Positions 45,801-57,727 of a stretch of DNA of 64,000 nucleotides are shown here, piece by piece. The stretch is from assembly GCF_037975245.1 (NCBI RefSeq), contig NC_092570.1, positions 6,429,001-6,493,000 on the forward strand, written 5' to 3'. Origin of the DNA: Apostichopus japonicus (Eukaryota > Echinodermata > Holothuroidea > Aspidochirotida > Stichopodidae). Below the pieces are notes generated by a model. The model was given only the letters and a program-made list of their open reading frames with translations. It did not search any database and was not told the DNA's origin. The first letter of the stretch is position 1. Each line of letters begins with the position of its first letter. A program made the translations under genes and the position numbers.

Positions 45801-48800
45801 AATTGAATAACCCTTTTTAAATCAAACTTAAGACTCATTTATACTTCAAAGCTTATAATATCTGAATTCTTTTATGTATTATTATTTCTGTGGTTTGTCC
45901 ATGGTTTTATATTATTCTTATTATATTCTTACATATTATTGTTTTATTCTTCATTGTGTAAACTGCATATGAATATATATATTTTATAATATTTGCGCTG
46001 TATAAGGAACCATAATAATAATTATAGTAAACTTGTACTGATGTGACTACCTAATCATCCGTGACCAAAAAAAAGAATAGGTTGTTACTACATAAACATG
46101 CTACCTTAGTGCAGGGCGAGATGGCGAATAAGGAGGCTATAGGTGAAGTTGCATGGCAATAACATAAATGATTGATATTGTGATATATGAGCAAGTTATA
46201 TATATTACCAATATGTTATGATGAACATTTACACTGAACAACACTATCACAAGTTTTAAATTAATGTGTACATATCATCTTTCCAGATTCTACAGTCAGT
46301 TCCAAAGAAGAATTTGGTGAAAAATGTGCTGTTGCTAAAGACGATTGCTTCCTGTGCCAATTCAGTGATGGGAGGCCCTCAAGACAAAAAAGACACATGT
46401 TGTGTCACTGGATGAGTAAAAGTAACGTAATTTTCAATGGTATTACCTGTTTCCTATGTAAGAAAAATCACAACCAATCAAATACTGCTTCAGCAAATAT
46501 TCATCATTTTCATTGCTTCATTTGTGACAAGACAATTCAAAGAAGAATAGACTTTGAGAAACATTTGTGTAAGTGCTGGAAAGAGTTTGGGTACCCAGCA
46601 ATCATAGAACATGCAAGACAAAACACTTTCTCCGAAGTCAAAAACTCAGAGATAAGAGGAAGTACTGATAATTCTCCTAAACAATGTAATGAACACATGC
46701 CAACGATACAGCACACACAAACAAAACGATCTCAAGTGCAATCCGAGGACATCCTTGAACCGAAATGGAACCAAAACAAAAAAGAAACTGAAGAAGTCAA
46801 AGAACCCAAGAAGACAGTCAGAAACATCCAAGAAATTATATCATGTGATATTTGCCAAGGTAAAATTCAACGATGTAGTCTCAATCGCCACTTGCGTACC
46901 AAACACAACACTGACACCACTATCTATGGAATTTGTGTAGACAGTGCATCTGCACTATATATGGTGCGTAAAACAACCAAGGGGTTAAACTTCCCCTGCC
47001 ATGTCCAAAAACAAGCATGTGGTACTGAGAACGCATTGAGGTGCGAGTTAAACGACTGCATCAGTGCAGCAGAAGTTGCCTCCAGATCTGGTTACCAGTC
47101 CTTTGAATGTCAACATCTAGAAAGAGCTTCCAAAAGTCTACCGGAACCATCACCACTTTGCCTTGAAGACGACTCGTTAATGTTGCTGTCCAGTACAGGA
47201 AAATACAAACTTTTTACAGATTCATCAGTCAAGGAAGCAATCAAATTGAGAGACAATGCCACAAGAAGTCATTGTCAACCAGTCATTCAGTTCCCTTGTC
47301 AACCCCGAGATAGATTCCAACATTTTTCAGTTTATGAAGGGCATGTGCACAATTATTGTCGTCTCAAGCGATGCGTTGTCTCAGTAAATACGTGTGATCA
47401 TACACTAGACTGTTCCTGTTGTCGACGTAAGCAGTCCTGTTTACACAAGTGTATGGTGTTATGGTTCCTAATGCAAAAAGGATCAGGTGAACTGCCTATA
47501 TTCAGTGATGTAGCTCAAGATGATGAAACCAACATTCCAGATTTTGAAGATGAGAATGTATCTCTACCTTTGGGTATTTCAAAAGTTGTGTACCCCCCTG
47601 ATGATGAGGATCTGGTCAAACGGATGACTTCATATTTACTTCAAAAGAAGAAGTGTCCACATCCACTACCTGCAGATTTAAAGAGAAGAGAAAACATTCC
47701 ACAGCTTTTTGTACCATCCGAAACAATTTGTCAGTTTTGTAATGTGCCTTTGACACAACCAATTCTTGTCACAAATAAGGCAAAAGTTTTTACACTACGT
47801 GGACTTAAGTTAAATGTATCAACCTATGTGAAGTTGTGCTCTAAATGCAACTTACCTTACAGATATCAAGAAACAACAGATGGCATACATAATTATAACG
47901 ATTTATTTCTCTTGACGTATGAAGTTCTTGACATTTTGGAGCAAAGCATCTCCTGCCATATTGCGATTGGCAGTCAGGTAGAGTGTCTTAATAAAGCTCT
48001 AAACATTAATCTAAATTCTGCAACTGTACTAGGGGCCTATTTACACTTTGCTGCCATGTGTGAAAGAAAATATGACTTTTTCTGTGTAATTTGTGGTCAT
48101 CATCCACCAATACTCATCATGGATTTGGACAAAAAAGGAGCATTTCACTGCGACAACAGCCAAATGAACCTTCCTGAGGAAACTCCAGAAAGTGATGTGG
48201 TGGATGCAGATGCATTCTGGCAGAATGTTGACATGCACCAAGTTGCCAGCGGTCTTTTAAAAAGTGGAGTAAAGAATCCCTTTCCAGTCATTGCAGGATA
48301 TGAAAATTGGGCTCCCTATATATCTCCACACAGCAGGAAATCTAATATAGTAAACAATACAGAGCATCAGAAGGTTTGTAGATCAACCGGCCAATTGGAA
48401 GAAGAGGCTCACAACATGCCTGAAGAACGTTTACTTGAACTGATGTATAATAGCACCACCAAAACTGTCAAAGACCTAGGGAAGGGGTTGGGCATTAACG
48501 GCATAACACGAATGTCCAAATCAGATGTCATACAGAAAATACAACAGGCAATTACAAATGATGAGTCCAAGTTCAACAAGCTGTTTACAAAAGCCTGGGG
48601 GAGTTCTGGTGGCTGGGCCTCAATCGTTTGCCCCCATGGTATTGTATATGCTGTTAAGTTTATTGTAAGGGCAGAAAGCCCTAGAGATTATGTCGATATG
48701 TTGTCAAGTATGAAGTTCCTGCCAAACATTGTTATTGTTGATATGCCACATATGGTGGTTGCACATGCTAAAAAGAGATACCCGGCTATGTTTCATCCTA

Positions 48801-50419
48801 ATGAAGGCCGATTAGCCCCTTTCACAGAAACAAACATGAAATGGGCCAAGAAGCGGGAGCTGGTGGTAGACTTACCTTGGTTACAGAACAACATGTGCCT
48901 TTCAGATCCAAAGAATGGTCAGCACCCTGTGACAGGATCTACCGAGCACTACTGCTTATTCGACAGGCTGCATGAAAATAATTCTAAGAAAGAAGCAGAA
49001 ATTTTGAGAAGAATCACACATGTGCCACAACTAAATGGTTACATCAACACACAAGTTGTTGAGCAGCTACATCAGGAGCTCAACAGGAATAATCATTTTC
49101 TCACACAAATGAATGCAGCGAGACACATTTTTATGTTTCGCAATGCTTTGGATCTCCACAATAATGAACTGAATGAAAAGAAAGCAAGCATGGTACAGCA
49201 AAAGACAGGTTACAATTTACAGTTGAATGCATTTGGGAGAGTGGAGCTTAGTAATCACATTGCAACAACCACTCAAGAGGTCAGATGTTCAAATGTTTTC
49301 CATCAGGCATTTACAGGTGATAACAACTCAGATGTAGAATCTTACAGTGGAGACATACCTTCAGTGACAGGCACAGCAGCTGCACAAGAATCAGTGTCTA
49401 ATCATACATCATCATCAACCTCAGCAAGTACTTCAGCTGACCAACCAAAAGATTCTTCGACTGAAACCTCATCAAAACAACCTTCCCCATCACATATCTC
49501 CCAGTCGCATACCAAAGACAGCTACACGTACACCGTTGAGGCCGATGAACTATCTGTCATAGATTTGACTGGTCCAGAGGCATCTGAGCTTCCAGATGAC
49601 ACAAGTTATCGCAGTGTGTGGATTCCCTCACTGTATCTTACCCAAGTTGAGCTAGGAATTCTAAACAGAAAAGAGTGCTTAACAGACACAGTAATAGAAG
49701 CAGGCCAGATCCTACTTAAGAAGCAGTTCTCATATATCTGCGGTTTACAGCCACCATGCTTGTCTCAGTCGCCATATGGATTTGATGTTCAGCCAGGGGA
49801 ATTTGTCCAAATAATCCACCTTCATTTCCATTGGTTGACATTGTCGACCATTGGGTGTCAACCGTCAGAGATTAACGTCTATGACAGCATGCAGTCCAAC
49901 AATTATTCTCAAGTGTTGAAGAAGACAGCGGCATCATTAATGCTAAGCAAAGAGAACCAGATAAAGTTCAACATCATTAATGTTACGCAGCAGAAGGATG
50001 GCACATCATGTGGAGTTTATGCTTTGGCATTTGCATCAGCGCTGTGTCTGAAAATAGATCCATCAGAACTAATTTTTGATCATGCACGCATGTATTGCGA
50101 TTTGAAAAAATGTCTTGAAATCGGACAAATGGGCTTGATTGGAGCGGATAGAAATCGAAGGAAAATTGTTAAAGTAATCCGATCTTTTACTACGAAGATA
50201 TTCTGTACTTGTAGATGTCCAGACGACGGAAATCTGATGATGGAGTGTATTGCTTGCAAAGAATGGTTCCATGAAGAGTGTGTTGGCCACATACCACTTG
50301 GAAATTTCATCTGCAGACTTTGCCGGAAACGTAGAGTTGATGCAAAAGAAGACAATGCTGTGAAGAAAAGAAGAAAAATTCAAGAGACCAATCAGGAACT
50401 GGACACTCTCAAGAAATAA
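42887..50419 (+). CDS. Multi-zinc-finger, KDZ/HMGXB3-like protein with Ulp1 protease and PHD finger (1,416 aa)
   Basis: Exons 42887-43004 and 46287-50419; the phase-1 junction keeps the frame and adds 76 residues before the Met at 46,397. In exon 1, C10-x2-C13...H26 looks like a C2H2 finger; another begins with CFLCQF in exon 2. Residues ~396-436 form a SWIM-like cluster (CxC 415-417, CxH 424-426), CX2C pairs lie at 521/524 and 557/560, and CVICG at 639-643. A SAP-like segment is at about 765-795. WASIVCPHG...AESPRDY...VIVDMPHMV (816-864) resembles the KDZ (Kyakuja-Dileera-Zisupton) transposase core also seen in HMGXB3. A Ser/Thr-rich linker (about 1,065-1,115) leads to a Ulp1/SENP-like C48 protease with H1221, D1239, Q1274/1275 and C1281 (GTSCGVYA), then a C4HC3 PHD finger (1,348-1,385) and a basic end. 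It could be an active transposon protein or a domesticated one; no flanking inverted repeats were found. ACCCCGTAG just before the ATG resembles a splice acceptor, so a 5' UTR exon is likely. Confidence 0.85.
44815..45070. repeat. Dispersed repeat-like segment with GGTCATTTGGGGTCACC motif
   Basis: It contains AAGGTCATTTGGGGTCACCA followed by GGGGTCAAATTGTGAAAA and ATATCTCAATAAGAGAAGCTT; a related ATATCTGAAGAAGGGAAGGTT is about 160 bp upstream, suggesting two diverged copies of an internal unit. The texture matches abundant interspersed repeats of marine invertebrates as I know them; class not assigned. Confidence 0.4.
45440..46026 (+). pseudogene. 3' end of a CR1/Rex1-like LINE (decayed reverse transcriptase tail)
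   Basis: Translated in pieces: KLKKIQNAAARLVTG, HNLHWLPVRDRISYKI, then APQYLCDLISYTPSRPL, SFSYASPVLWNSLPEVLRKI. These are the hallmark C-terminal motifs of CR1/Rex1-type LINE reverse transcriptases (...QNAAARL..., L.WLPV..RI.YKI, ...LWN.LP..). Stops and frameshifts interrupt it. A ~170-bp 3' UTR ends in an ATAATAATAATTA tail, the usual 3' terminus. It is 5'-truncated and inactive, lying in the sense direction within the intron of the KDZ-like gene. Confidence 0.82.
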
Positions 50420-51301
50420 AATTGCATACTGTCAACTAAACAGAAGATTGCAGATGTAAACATCGATCAATAGAATTGCATTTGATTCTGTTTTCTCTGA
50501 CCCTTCACAAAACCTTGCTGTTCTGGCCAAGTGGAGATGGGTGGTTCATCTATGCAACGATGATACCCTTGGGGTAGCATTTGTTGACTCCACTTATCCA
50601 GATGATTTTGATTACATTTTTCTGAATGGGGCATCTCTGACTGATAACAAACACATGTACAAAATAATTGTTCACAAGATAGTCCATGCATTTGTGGTGA
50701 TGAATGGATATTTCAATACTACTGCATATGGCAAGCAGTTTTAATGATTTGTAGCTTGCAAGAAACTTCCACTTGATATGACAGACACAATATTGGACCC
50801 CACAATAGTTCTAGGTGCGACCTAAAATGAGGATTGATAGTATCAGTAAGAGGATCAGAACCTTCACTAACATTGGCCACACTTAGTGATGTTGCTGAGG
50901 CTTGTTAACCTAGACCATACAGTATGTTGTGTATTGGTTAGATTGATACAGTAGGTCTGGGAGGAGTGATGGGGGGGGGGGGAGGGAGGAAATTATTGGT
51001 AGTACATATGAGTCTTGTTTGAAATGGACCGTGATGCCATTTGGGAGGTATATAGCCTAGCTAGTACCCAGTAGTGATACAAATATAAGAAATAGTACGC
51101 TATATGAAGGACAAATGAGTGATTGTAGAATGACCAAAGCAGCACAGATTTAAAACCTGATGTTTACTATAAAGTGTTCAAAATGTTAAATACCCTCAAA
51201 TGGATCAAAGTTGGATATCCTGTACCATGACTAATATAAGTTTTCTTGCAACAAATCATTGTACTTGAAGGGGTAACATATTCATGTAATCACAGTATCT
51301 G
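50420..51301. other. Downstream flank of the KDZ-like gene
   Basis: The stop codon overlaps an AATAAA (50,416-50,421); a real poly(A) signal may lie further on. A 67-codon ORF at 50,541-50,744 is unrecognised. A G-run interrupted by A is at about 50,970-50,986. Confidence 0.45.
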
Positions 51302-51479
51302 CCCATACAAAAAAGTCCTGCAGGAATCCTGCAGGAATCCTATAGGATTCCTGTATATGGAACAGGATTCCTTACAAATGGAGATTGAACTATACACCAC
51401 TAAGTGTTAGAAACTTGATTTATTCATTGTAAAGCAGGATTCCTTTACAAAAATGCATGATTCTTGAATTCACTATAAA

Positions 51480-51800
51480 AACTCTACCTTCACATGCAAG
51501 CAGAAATCCTTCAGCCACAGTCTGGAATCCTTCATACACATGCAGGATTCTTTCATTTACGTACAAGAATCCTTCATATGCATGCAGGATTCCATGATGC
51601 ATGTACAGGAATCCTTCATAAGCATGCAGGATTCCTTTATTTATGTACACGAGTCCTTCATATGCATGCAGGGTTCCTTAATACACATACAAGAATCCTT
51701 CGTACAAATGTAAGAATCCTTCATTAACCTACAAGAATCCTTCACTCAGCCTATACACATGCAGGAATCCTTCATACACATATAGGGATCCTTTATACTC
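51480..51800. repeat. ~25-bp minisatellite inside the TIR-bounded element
   Basis: Some 12 to 14 imperfect units alternate between ATGCAGGATTCCTT and TACAAGAATCCTTCAT forms, implying a two-step (about 50-bp) superunit. The ORFs over it are artefacts of the repeat. Confidence 0.8.
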
Positions 51801-51839
51801 ATGATTTTTAAAAGACTGTGCAAGATATTTTACATGATT

Positions 51840-52370
51840 GTACAGGATTCTGGAGTCAATATGCAGGGATATTAACAGGATTGTGCAGGATTTTTTAAAA
51901 GTGTATGCAAGATAATTTACAGGATCGTACAGGACTTTTAAAAGTTTATGCCCAAATATTACAAGATTTTTACATGAATTTTAAAAAGCTATGCAAGACA
52001 ATATACAGCATTGCACAGGATTATTAAAAGATTTGAAAGATAATATACAGGATAGTACAGGACTTTTAAAAGACTATGCTTGATAATATACAGGATTGTA
52101 CAGGGCTTTTGAAAGATTATTCAAGATAATTTACAGGATTGTACAGGATTTTGAAAGACTCTATGCAAGATAATATACAGGATTGTACAGGACTTTTGAA
52201 AGACTATGCAAGATAATTTACAGGATATAACAGGACTTTTGAGAGACTATGCAAGATACTTTACAGGATTGTAAAGGACTTTTAAAAGTATATGCAAACA
52301 AATTACAAGATTTTACATGAATTTTAAAAGTTTATGAAAAATAATATACAGGATTGTACAGGACTTTTTT
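51840..52370. repeat. ~43-bp minisatellite inside the TIR-bounded element
   Basis: About 12 units beginning AGGATTGTACAGGACTTTTA and continuing through AAGACTATGCAAGATAATATAC, with variation in length and sequence. Confidence 0.85.
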
Positions 52371-52559
52371 GTCATGCATAATCTTTGAATAGTCCTGTAC
52401 AATCCTGCAAATAATCATGCATAGTCCTTTAAAAATCCTGCAAACTTTCCTGTAGGAGTCCTTCATAAATCCTGCAGGATGTGGCCAAATCCTGGCATAA
52501 ATCCTGCAAAAAATCCCACAGGATCCTGCCGGATTTTATGCAGGACTTTTTTGTATGGG

Positions 52560-53338
52560 TGACTGAGTTGCAGGCAGGAAGCAAAATTCACTGAAGGAAT
52601 TAACAGCTAGGTCATGTATTAATTAATAAGAGTAAGGCAAAGTGCATGAAAGGATTTTAACAGATTTTACCAAAAAGATCTAGCCATGGGAGTACAGTGG
52701 GCTACATTTAAATCTCAGCTAAATCAAGACTAATTAACATTTCTACCTTAAAGGGGAATGGGGTGGTAGAAGGAATGAAGGTGAGTGAACTTTTGGCTGT
52801 ACAATTGAGGGACTCCATTATTTTCTCTCTATTTGGCCACCCTAGTTGTAGTAGTACTGAAAAGTACCACTAGTACTGTAGTGTAGGTTGGCTATCACTC
52901 TGTAAATGTTATCAGCTTGCCTGCATGAGTCATTCAATGTATTTTGAATAAAGTTAGTCCAAATTTAGTACTATCCATACAACAAAACGTGATATACATT
53001 GATTACCGGGGCTTAGCAGGCTTCGTGAAACTACACACCACACACTTCTATATAAGGCCAAGAGTAGCTAATCGTTGGTAGCCGCAAAATATCCTGAAGT
53101 ACGAATAAATAGCTGAAGTTGTGACGATAGTACCCCTACAGAATCCATCTCGGCAATCCCGGGCCTAAAAGTCAAAAATTGTGGCCGAAATAACCATTCT
53201 GACCCCAGAAATACTGAAGCGGCAACCTCAAACATGGAACGTCTCCCCTGAAATACAAATTACAACACTAAACCATTAAACTGCTATTTTTATTACCAAA
53301 TTGGCAAAATCAGCAATTTTACCTAAACTGCATTGCCC
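52560..53338. other. Intergenic region, no gene recognised
   Basis: No coding, RNA or repeat structure identified. Confidence 0.45.
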
Positions 53339-53458
53339 TATGGCAAGCCGTTTTAGCATTTACCTCGTTGCTCTACTTAATTGGAACTAAAATAATACTT
53401 AAGTGGAATTAATTCTACCGGTAGAATAGCGAGGTAAATGTTAAAACGGCTTGCCATA
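53339..53458. mobile_element. 120-bp snap-back element
   Basis: A 29-bp arm starting TATGGCAAGCCGTTTTA (53339-53367) is repeated inverted at 53430-53458 with one mismatch. The hexamer TTGCCC flanks both sides (53333-53338 and 53459-53464), an apparent target duplication. Likely a very short MITE. Confidence 0.72.
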
Positions 53459-53464
53459 TTGCCC

Positions 53465-54190
53465 ACAAAGATTCCAAGTGTTAAAGTTGCCGAGTCCAGG
53501 GCCTTTTCAACATACTAACTCGGGGGGGGGGGGGGGCTTTCAGCCAGTCCCCTCCAATCCCCCATCAGTTGGATCACTCCCCACTCCCAGTAAGACTTTT
53601 TAACCAAATTTTGAGATAAAATGTCAAAATTGTGATATGAACAGTCAACATTTTGAGATAAAAGGTCAACATTTTTAATTTAATGTCAAAATTTAGAGAT
53701 TTGGGAATACTTTCTTTCTCTCCTATGGCCCTATATGAAGACAGAAATTGTCAACGTTTTATTGTGCCTAAAATGTTCTATATAGTTCATATGCTTGGCG
53801 ACACTCGGATTTGTGGTGGCATTCGACTCTGTACCGACGTGTCATGGTCATGATGGTCCTGCTTTTGAGAAATGCCCCCCCCCCACCCCACTAACAATTT
53901 CTTAAAAGGAGGGCCCTGTTTCAGACCCATGTTATTCAGCTGTGCTTGAAAATGTTTGGTCGAACTGTTTTAGTAAAAAGGTTTGCTCTTTCCCAGCTTG
54001 TTTTCCTTTTCTTTTCTTTTTGTTAGTTTTGGCAAACATTCCTAAACGGATTTTTTTAAAGAGCTCTATGGCACTATTTCGAATATGTTTGTGGGAGGTA
54101 TAGTCCTGATAGAGTAAAGAGGTCGTCAATTATAAATCATTTAAAAGATGTTGGCTAAGGTCATTCATAACATTAGTTTTATTATATTTT
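53465..54190. other. Intergenic region, no gene recognised
   Basis: A 14-base G-run at 53,523-53,536 and a short repeated AAATGTCAAAAT-type motif at about 53,600-53,700. Nothing else identified. Confidence 0.45.
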
Positions 54191-54191
54191 A

Positions 54192-55151
54192 TTGATAGCA
54201 CTTGGATCAAACGTTACTGTACGATTTACATGGTCCATGGACAAATTTCTTCGGAACTATAAGAGCTTGAAAAGCAGTTTGTTTCACTGTAACTGCATCA
54301 AAAGCGATATAAGCATTCAAAATAAAGTTGTTAGTCAGGTTGTTAAAGGGTTAGTGTCAAATCTCTTTTTATAATCCAACTGAACATAACGGACCACGGT
54401 AATCAATCTTTGTTTCCTTACATTCGTATCAATGTAAGTTTTTAAATGAAGCTAAAAATGTCAAGTTTGTGAGTGGCCTTCTCGAAGGCCAAGGGAGACC
54501 TTTAACTTTTCACAATGTTTACAGTATATTAAATATGCCAAAGTTTCCTTTTACCATCTATACTGGATTAATTAATGCGATTCCTTTGTACTGGCGTCGA
54601 GAGTATGGTCAGAATTGTAATTTCCACAATTTTAATATGATTGAGCTGGATAACGTCATAAATTCCATCGCTATTTTCCAATGTGTTTATTCTCGATATT
54701 TGGATATAAGAAGATTAGAATAAATTTCACAGTTTACCCTGGGCAACAGAATATTTTCAGTTCAAACCTTTAAATAGAATAATTGGGACCTATAAGATTC
54801 TTCACATATGGGAAAATGAGACTCTCCAAACTGTACCTTTTTTGTGATATTCAGGTTGCAAGTATATATAACATCTGTTCTGGGAGTGTAATGTACCATC
54901 CTCTTTTATTTTAGGAGTTGAGGTGACATGTTCATCAGCAATCCTTATTCACAAAGAAGGATATCCTATTGGTTTTGTTTTTCGTGTTGATGTCATCTCA
55001 CCAATACAATATTCTTATTTTGCATATGAAGCATTTCATTTTCCAATGTAAATTGAACAAGTGTGTTCCTGTAGTAAATGAGTTTCTCTATCAACTTAAA
55101 TTTAAAAGAAAGCGTACAGAAGTACATCGGCACAAAACATTGATATCGTAA
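54192..55151 (+). pseudogene. Degraded L1/Tx1-type LINE ORF2 C-terminus
   Basis: Fragments in different frames recall the C-terminal part of L1/Tx1 reverse transcriptases: SGLLEGQGRPLTFHN...FPFTIYTGLINAIPLYWR at 54,469-54,600, HLFWECNVPSSFILGVEV near 54,880-54,930, and HFIFQCKLNKCVPVVNEF at about 55,035-55,095. They match the family's ...G.FLTF..F...(F)...Y.GLI.AIP..W, HLFW.C..(V)..FW and K..IY.CK....P....F patterns. Several stops and frameshifts separate them, so it is inactive. It ends about 760 bp before the satellite. Confidence 0.6.
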
Positions 55152-55915
55152 TATTAATAATAGTAACTTCATGCAGCTTAAACAAGCCTTCGGGACATGC
55201 GATTCCCTCTGCCAGTAATTTTCTTTTATTGATTGTGTTGTTTATTTGAAGCATCTAGTATTAAATTATGATATTGGTTGTTAATTTGAATCCCGAGTTA
55301 TCAAAAATGGAGCCAAAAAGAAGAAGATTTAATTGAGGTTAAATTCATATTCATTCAGAGTTCTTGGAACTGCATGGTTTACTAGAGTTAAAGAGGGGGT
55401 GCACTGTGGTGTAGCAATTTCACTTTGTCATCATTGTTAAGTGATAGTATTCTATTGTTGATTTAACACATTCCATTGACGTTAATGAGTTATGTTCTAA
55501 GTACCTTTTTCAAGCTAGGCCTATATTGCACAAGCACAATTCTGTGAGTTAATCAGTTTGTTATATGTTATCATACAGTGTTGTTCAATCCTCGAAAGTA
55601 AAAGGATTGTGTATAATTCATTCTTGTTCTGTCGAGCTATTATATTCTATTTTTAAGGTATTTTGTTAATTCTAATCGTATAAAGACATATAGCCCCCAT
55701 ATAGATAATTGAGAGTGATGAAGGCTAACAATTTTAATTAACACTGGTCCGATGTCGGTGATAAGTTTTTTAAGAGGAAGGTAAAATAAAGGGACATTTG
55801 ACATGCCGTCTTGTATTTTGACTGAATTCTTATTGTTCTTTCTGTCTTTAATGATTTTGCAATTCAAAAGGGTAAATACAATCTTAAATTTGGTCGAAGT
55901 TATCGCGGAACAGAA
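55152..55915. other. Junction between LINE remnant and satellite
   Basis: AT-rich, no gene recognised. It may be the 3' UTR of the LINE or unrelated. The satellite begins without any visible inverted repeat or target duplication. Confidence 0.4.
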
Positions 55916-57727
55916 TGTATTTAATAGACTTGACAATAAATATGTAGTCCATTTAGGGTCATACATTATCTCAATAATTGTTAAAAAAAGCTTAAAGTTG
56001 GTCAAATGTCGCAATTTTTATGATTCCATATACTAAAATGCCGTATTGAGCTGCCCTGAGGTGGAGCTGGGTTTTAACCCCGAAAAACACCCTAAATGTG
56101 CATCAATGAAGCTGAAATAAATACATAGTGTATTTAATAGACTTGACAATAAATATGTAGTCCATTTAGGGTCATACATTATCTCAATAATTGTTTAAAA
56201 AAAGCTTAAAGTTGGTCAAATGTCGCAATTTTTATGATTCCATACTAAAATGCCTCATTGAGCTGCCCTGAGGTGGAGCTGGGTTTTAACCCCGAAAAAC
56301 ACCCTAAATGTGCATCAATGAAGCTGAAATAAATACATAGTGTATTTAATAGACTTGACAATAAATATGTAGTCCATTTAGGGTCATACATTATCTCAAT
56401 AATTGTTAAAAAAAGCTTAAAGTTGGTCAAATGTCGCAATTTTTATGATTCCATACTAAAATGCCTCATTGAGCTGCCCTGAGGTGGAGCTGGGTTTTAA
56501 CCCCGAAAAACACCCTAAATGTGCATCAATGAAGCTGAAATAAATACATAGTGTATTTAATAGACTTGACAATAAATATGTAGTCCATTTAGGGTCATAC
56601 ATTATCTCAATAATTGTTAAAAAAAGCTTAAAGTTGGTCAAATGTCGCAATTTTTATGATTCCATACTAAAATGCCGTATTGAGCTGCCTTGAGGTGGAG
56701 CTGGGTTTTAACCCCGAAAAACACCCTAAATGTGCATCAATGAAGCTGAAATAAATACATGATGTATTTAACAGACTCGACAATAAATATGTAGTCCATT
56801 TAGGGTCATACATTATCTCAATAATTGTTAAAAAAAAGCTTAAAGTTGGTCAAATGTCGCAATTTTTATGATTCCATACTAAAATGCCTCATTGAGCTGC
56901 CCTGAGGTGGAGCTGGGTTTTAACCCCGAAAAACACCCTAAATGTGCATCAATGAAGCTGAAATAAATACATGATGTATTTAATAGACTTGACAATAAAT
57001 ATGTAGTCCATTTAGGGTCATACATTATCTCAATAATTGTTAAAAAAGCTTAAAGTTGGTCAAATGTCGCAATTTTTACGATTCCATATACTAAAATGCC
57101 GTATTGAGCTGCCCTGAGGTGGAGCTGGGTTTTAACCCCGAAAAACACCCTAAATGTGCATCAATGAAGCTGAAATAAATACATGATGTATTTAACAGAC
57201 TCGACAATAAATATGTAGTCCATTTAGGGTCATACATTATCTCAATAATTGTTAAAAAAAGCTTAAAGTTGGTCAAATGTCGCAATTTTTATGATTCCAT
57301 ATACTAAAATGCCGTATTGAGCTGCCCTGAGGTGGAGCTGGGTTTTAACCCCGAAAAACACCCTAAATGTGCATCAATGAAGCTGAAATAAATACATAGT
57401 GTATTTAATAGACTTGACAATAAATATGTAGTCCATTTAGGGTCATACATTATCTCAATAATTGTTAAAAAAAAGCTTAAAGTTGGACCAATGTCGCAAT
57501 TTTTATGATTCCATACTAAAATGCCTCATTGAGCTGCCCTGAGGTGGAGCTGGGTTTTAACCCCGAAAAACACCCTAAATGTGCATCAATGAAGCTGAAA
57601 TAAATACATGATGTATTTAACAGACTCGACAATAAATATGTAGTCCATTTAGGGTCATACATTATCTCAATAATTGTTAAAAAAAAGCTTAAAGTTAGTC
57701 AAATGTCGCATTTTTTATGATTCCACA

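Larger units (their letters stand above)
43005..46286 (+). other. Intron of the KDZ-like gene, with repeat remnants
   Basis: A 3.3-kb intron between CAAG/GTACTG and TTTCCAG/ATTC. It holds a LINE tail (listed separately) and a dispersed-repeat-like segment at about 44,810-45,070. A 180-bp stretch at 43,110-43,290 is open on both strands but I recognise nothing in it. Confidence 0.6.
51302..52559. mobile_element. TIR-bounded element filled with minisatellites (1,258 bp)
   Basis: The left end CCCATACAAAAAAGTCCTGC (51302-51321) is the exact reverse complement of the right end at 52540-52559. Between them are a ~25-bp minisatellite (about 51,480-51,800, GCAGGATTCCTTCAT type) and a ~43-bp minisatellite (about 51,840-52,370). 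The subterminal DNA on both sides is made of short TCCTGCAGGA-like motifs, so the arms pair beyond the 20-bp ends. I could not define a target duplication. The structure is a MITE or foldback type with no coding. Confidence 0.72.

Noticed and set aside
51420-51727. ORFs with repeated HAGF/HAYEGF peptides as a repeat protein
   Set aside because: They arise from the ~25-bp minisatellite and are open on both strands at once.
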